From Roseburia sp. (lineage in GTDB: Bacteria; Bacillota; Clostridia; Lachnospirales; Lachnospiraceae): 14,731 bases of DNA. Numbering within the stretch: position 1 is the stretch's first letter; every line of letters begins with the position of its first letter. Where the stretch lies: contig DMYD01000013.1 of the NCBI GenBank assembly GCA_003483745.1, positions 101,371 to 116,101 of the forward strand, given 5' to 3'. Below the pieces are notes generated by a model. It was not told the DNA's origin, did not search any database, and saw only the letters and a list, made by a program, of their open reading frames with translations. The position numbers and the translations under genes were made by a program. Positions 14,061-14,731 of this stretch are shown here, piece after piece.

Positions 14061-14731
14061 ATGCGTACTCCCTCTCCAAATTTTCTTCTATATTCCAGCG
14101 GCGTCAAGCCTGTATTTTCCTTAAACATTTTTGTAAAATAGGAAAAATTACTATATCCAATATGTAATGAAACTGTATTGATTGGAAGACTGCTGCCACA
14201 TAAAAGTTTTTTTGCTTCGTCTACCCTTTTCTGCAATATATAATTGCTTATAGATACTCCCTTTTCTTTTTTGAACATCCGAGACATATAGTCTGTATTC
14301 AAATAGACTAACTCTGCCAGTTCATCTCTGTGTATCTCTTCCCTGAAATGACTGTCAATATAGGTACATATCTGATCTGCGACAGAGTCTTCTTTTGTAA
14401 TATATAATTTATATCCAACCGCTTTCCGTATCAGATTTTCTACATACTCCATCATTTCGTTAAATCCATTTACAGCGCCAAGCATGTAATTCTCACTCTC
14501 TTTATCTGAAAAAAGTGCATTGGCATAAATCCCCATCTCTGACAGCCATACATACACCATCTGTGTAACGTCCGTCCTTAATGACAGCAAAAACTGCCGC
14601 GTGATCATCTCATTCTTCCTGACTGTCTCCAGATAACTGCGTATGCTTGCTATGACTGCTTCCACTTCCTCCCCTGCCAAAAGGGTTTTCCATGTATCCA
14701 GCTCCGGATTTTTATAGACTGTTCCACTTGG
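14057..14731 (-). CDS. AraC-family regulator, YesN-like response regulator type (5' end outside window)
   Basis: The minus-strand frame is open to the window edge, giving 224 residues of a partial protein. A TTG at 14680 is in frame but is preceded by 17 sense codons of family-like sequence, so it is not the start. The C-terminal ~105 residues are an AraC-type double HTH: first HTH in LAELVYLNTDYMSRMF, second in PINTVSLHIGYSNFSYF, ending GLTPLEYRRKF. The preceding helical region, with ELDTWKTLLAGEE at its beginning, resembles the linker of YesN-type response regulators, which carry an N-terminal receiver and pair with YesM kinases in polysaccharide-uptake loci. The receiver itself would lie beyond 14731, so that classification is inference. 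It likely controls the overlapping GH3 gene and sugar-transport genes upstream. Confidence 0.88.
   Translation of the reverse strand, partial: PSGTVYKNPELDTWKTLLAGEEVEAVIASIRSYLETVRKNEMITRQFLLSLRTDVTQMVYVWLSEMGIYANALFSDKESENYMLGAVNGFNEMMEYVENLIRKAVGYKLYITKEDSVADQICTYIDSHFREEIHRDELAELVYLNTDYMSRMFKKEKGVSISNYILQKRVDEAKKLLCGSSLPINTVSLHIGYSNFSYFTKMFKENTGLTPLEYRRKFGEGVRI

Noticed and set aside
14680..14680. TTG as start of the AraC-type regulator
   Set aside because: The frame stays open for 17 more codons to the window edge with family-like sequence, so the gene is simply cut by the edge.

Overview
The window reads as chromosome of a gut-type Gram-positive Firmicute, most likely Lachnospiraceae (Roseburia/Eubacterium/Blautia-like). 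This is inferred from low-to-moderate GC, strong AGGAGG ribosome-binding sites, a lipoteichoic-acid-synthase-type sulfatase, a 7TM hybrid kinase and a YesN-like regulator next to a cytoplasmic GH3 enzyme. Every gene I can support lies on the minus strand, so transcription runs from high to low coordinates. I see no tRNA, rRNA, CRISPR array, insertion sequence or phage gene.

In transcription order, the layout is as follows. (1) 14731-11847: the 3' part of an AraC/YesN-type regulator overlaps by 4 bp a GH3 beta-glucosidase, and a hairpin at 11736-11766 follows. This is the end of a sugar-utilisation locus that continues outside the window. (2) 11694-10777: a decayed MarR-like 3' fragment, then a promoter driving a 77-aa cysteine-containing protein, a VOC (glyoxalase-fold) protein and possibly a 48-aa ORF. 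(3) 10750-6949: an extended -10 promoter, a 949-aa 7TM hybrid histidine kinase carrying HisKA, HATPase, REC and Hpt domains, and a 254-aa response regulator with no DNA-binding output. The unit ends in a terminator with two competing folds. (4) 6880-1245: a near-consensus promoter, an LTA-synthase-family membrane sulfatase, a ferredoxin-like aldo/keto reductase, a HAD phosphatase, a DUF3298 (RsiV-like) lipoprotein and LarE. The last four genes are 23-78 bp apart with no convincing terminator between them, so read-through is plausible. (5) 1102-252: a TcdA-type E1-like enzyme ending in a clear intrinsic terminator. Positions 1-250 hold no convincing gene but are rich in hairpins, including a second minus-strand terminator.

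Functionally the window is mostly ordinary housekeeping and accessory metabolism: tRNA t6A cyclisation, nickel-pincer cofactor sulfur transfer, phosphoglycolate-type phosphatase, envelope polymer synthesis and beta-glucoside hydrolysis. The more unusual items are the two-protein phosphorelay with no visible DNA-binding output, the small cysteine protein/VOC cluster beside the MarR relic, and LarE without LarB or LarC in view. I did not find a convincing undescribed defence or mobile system.
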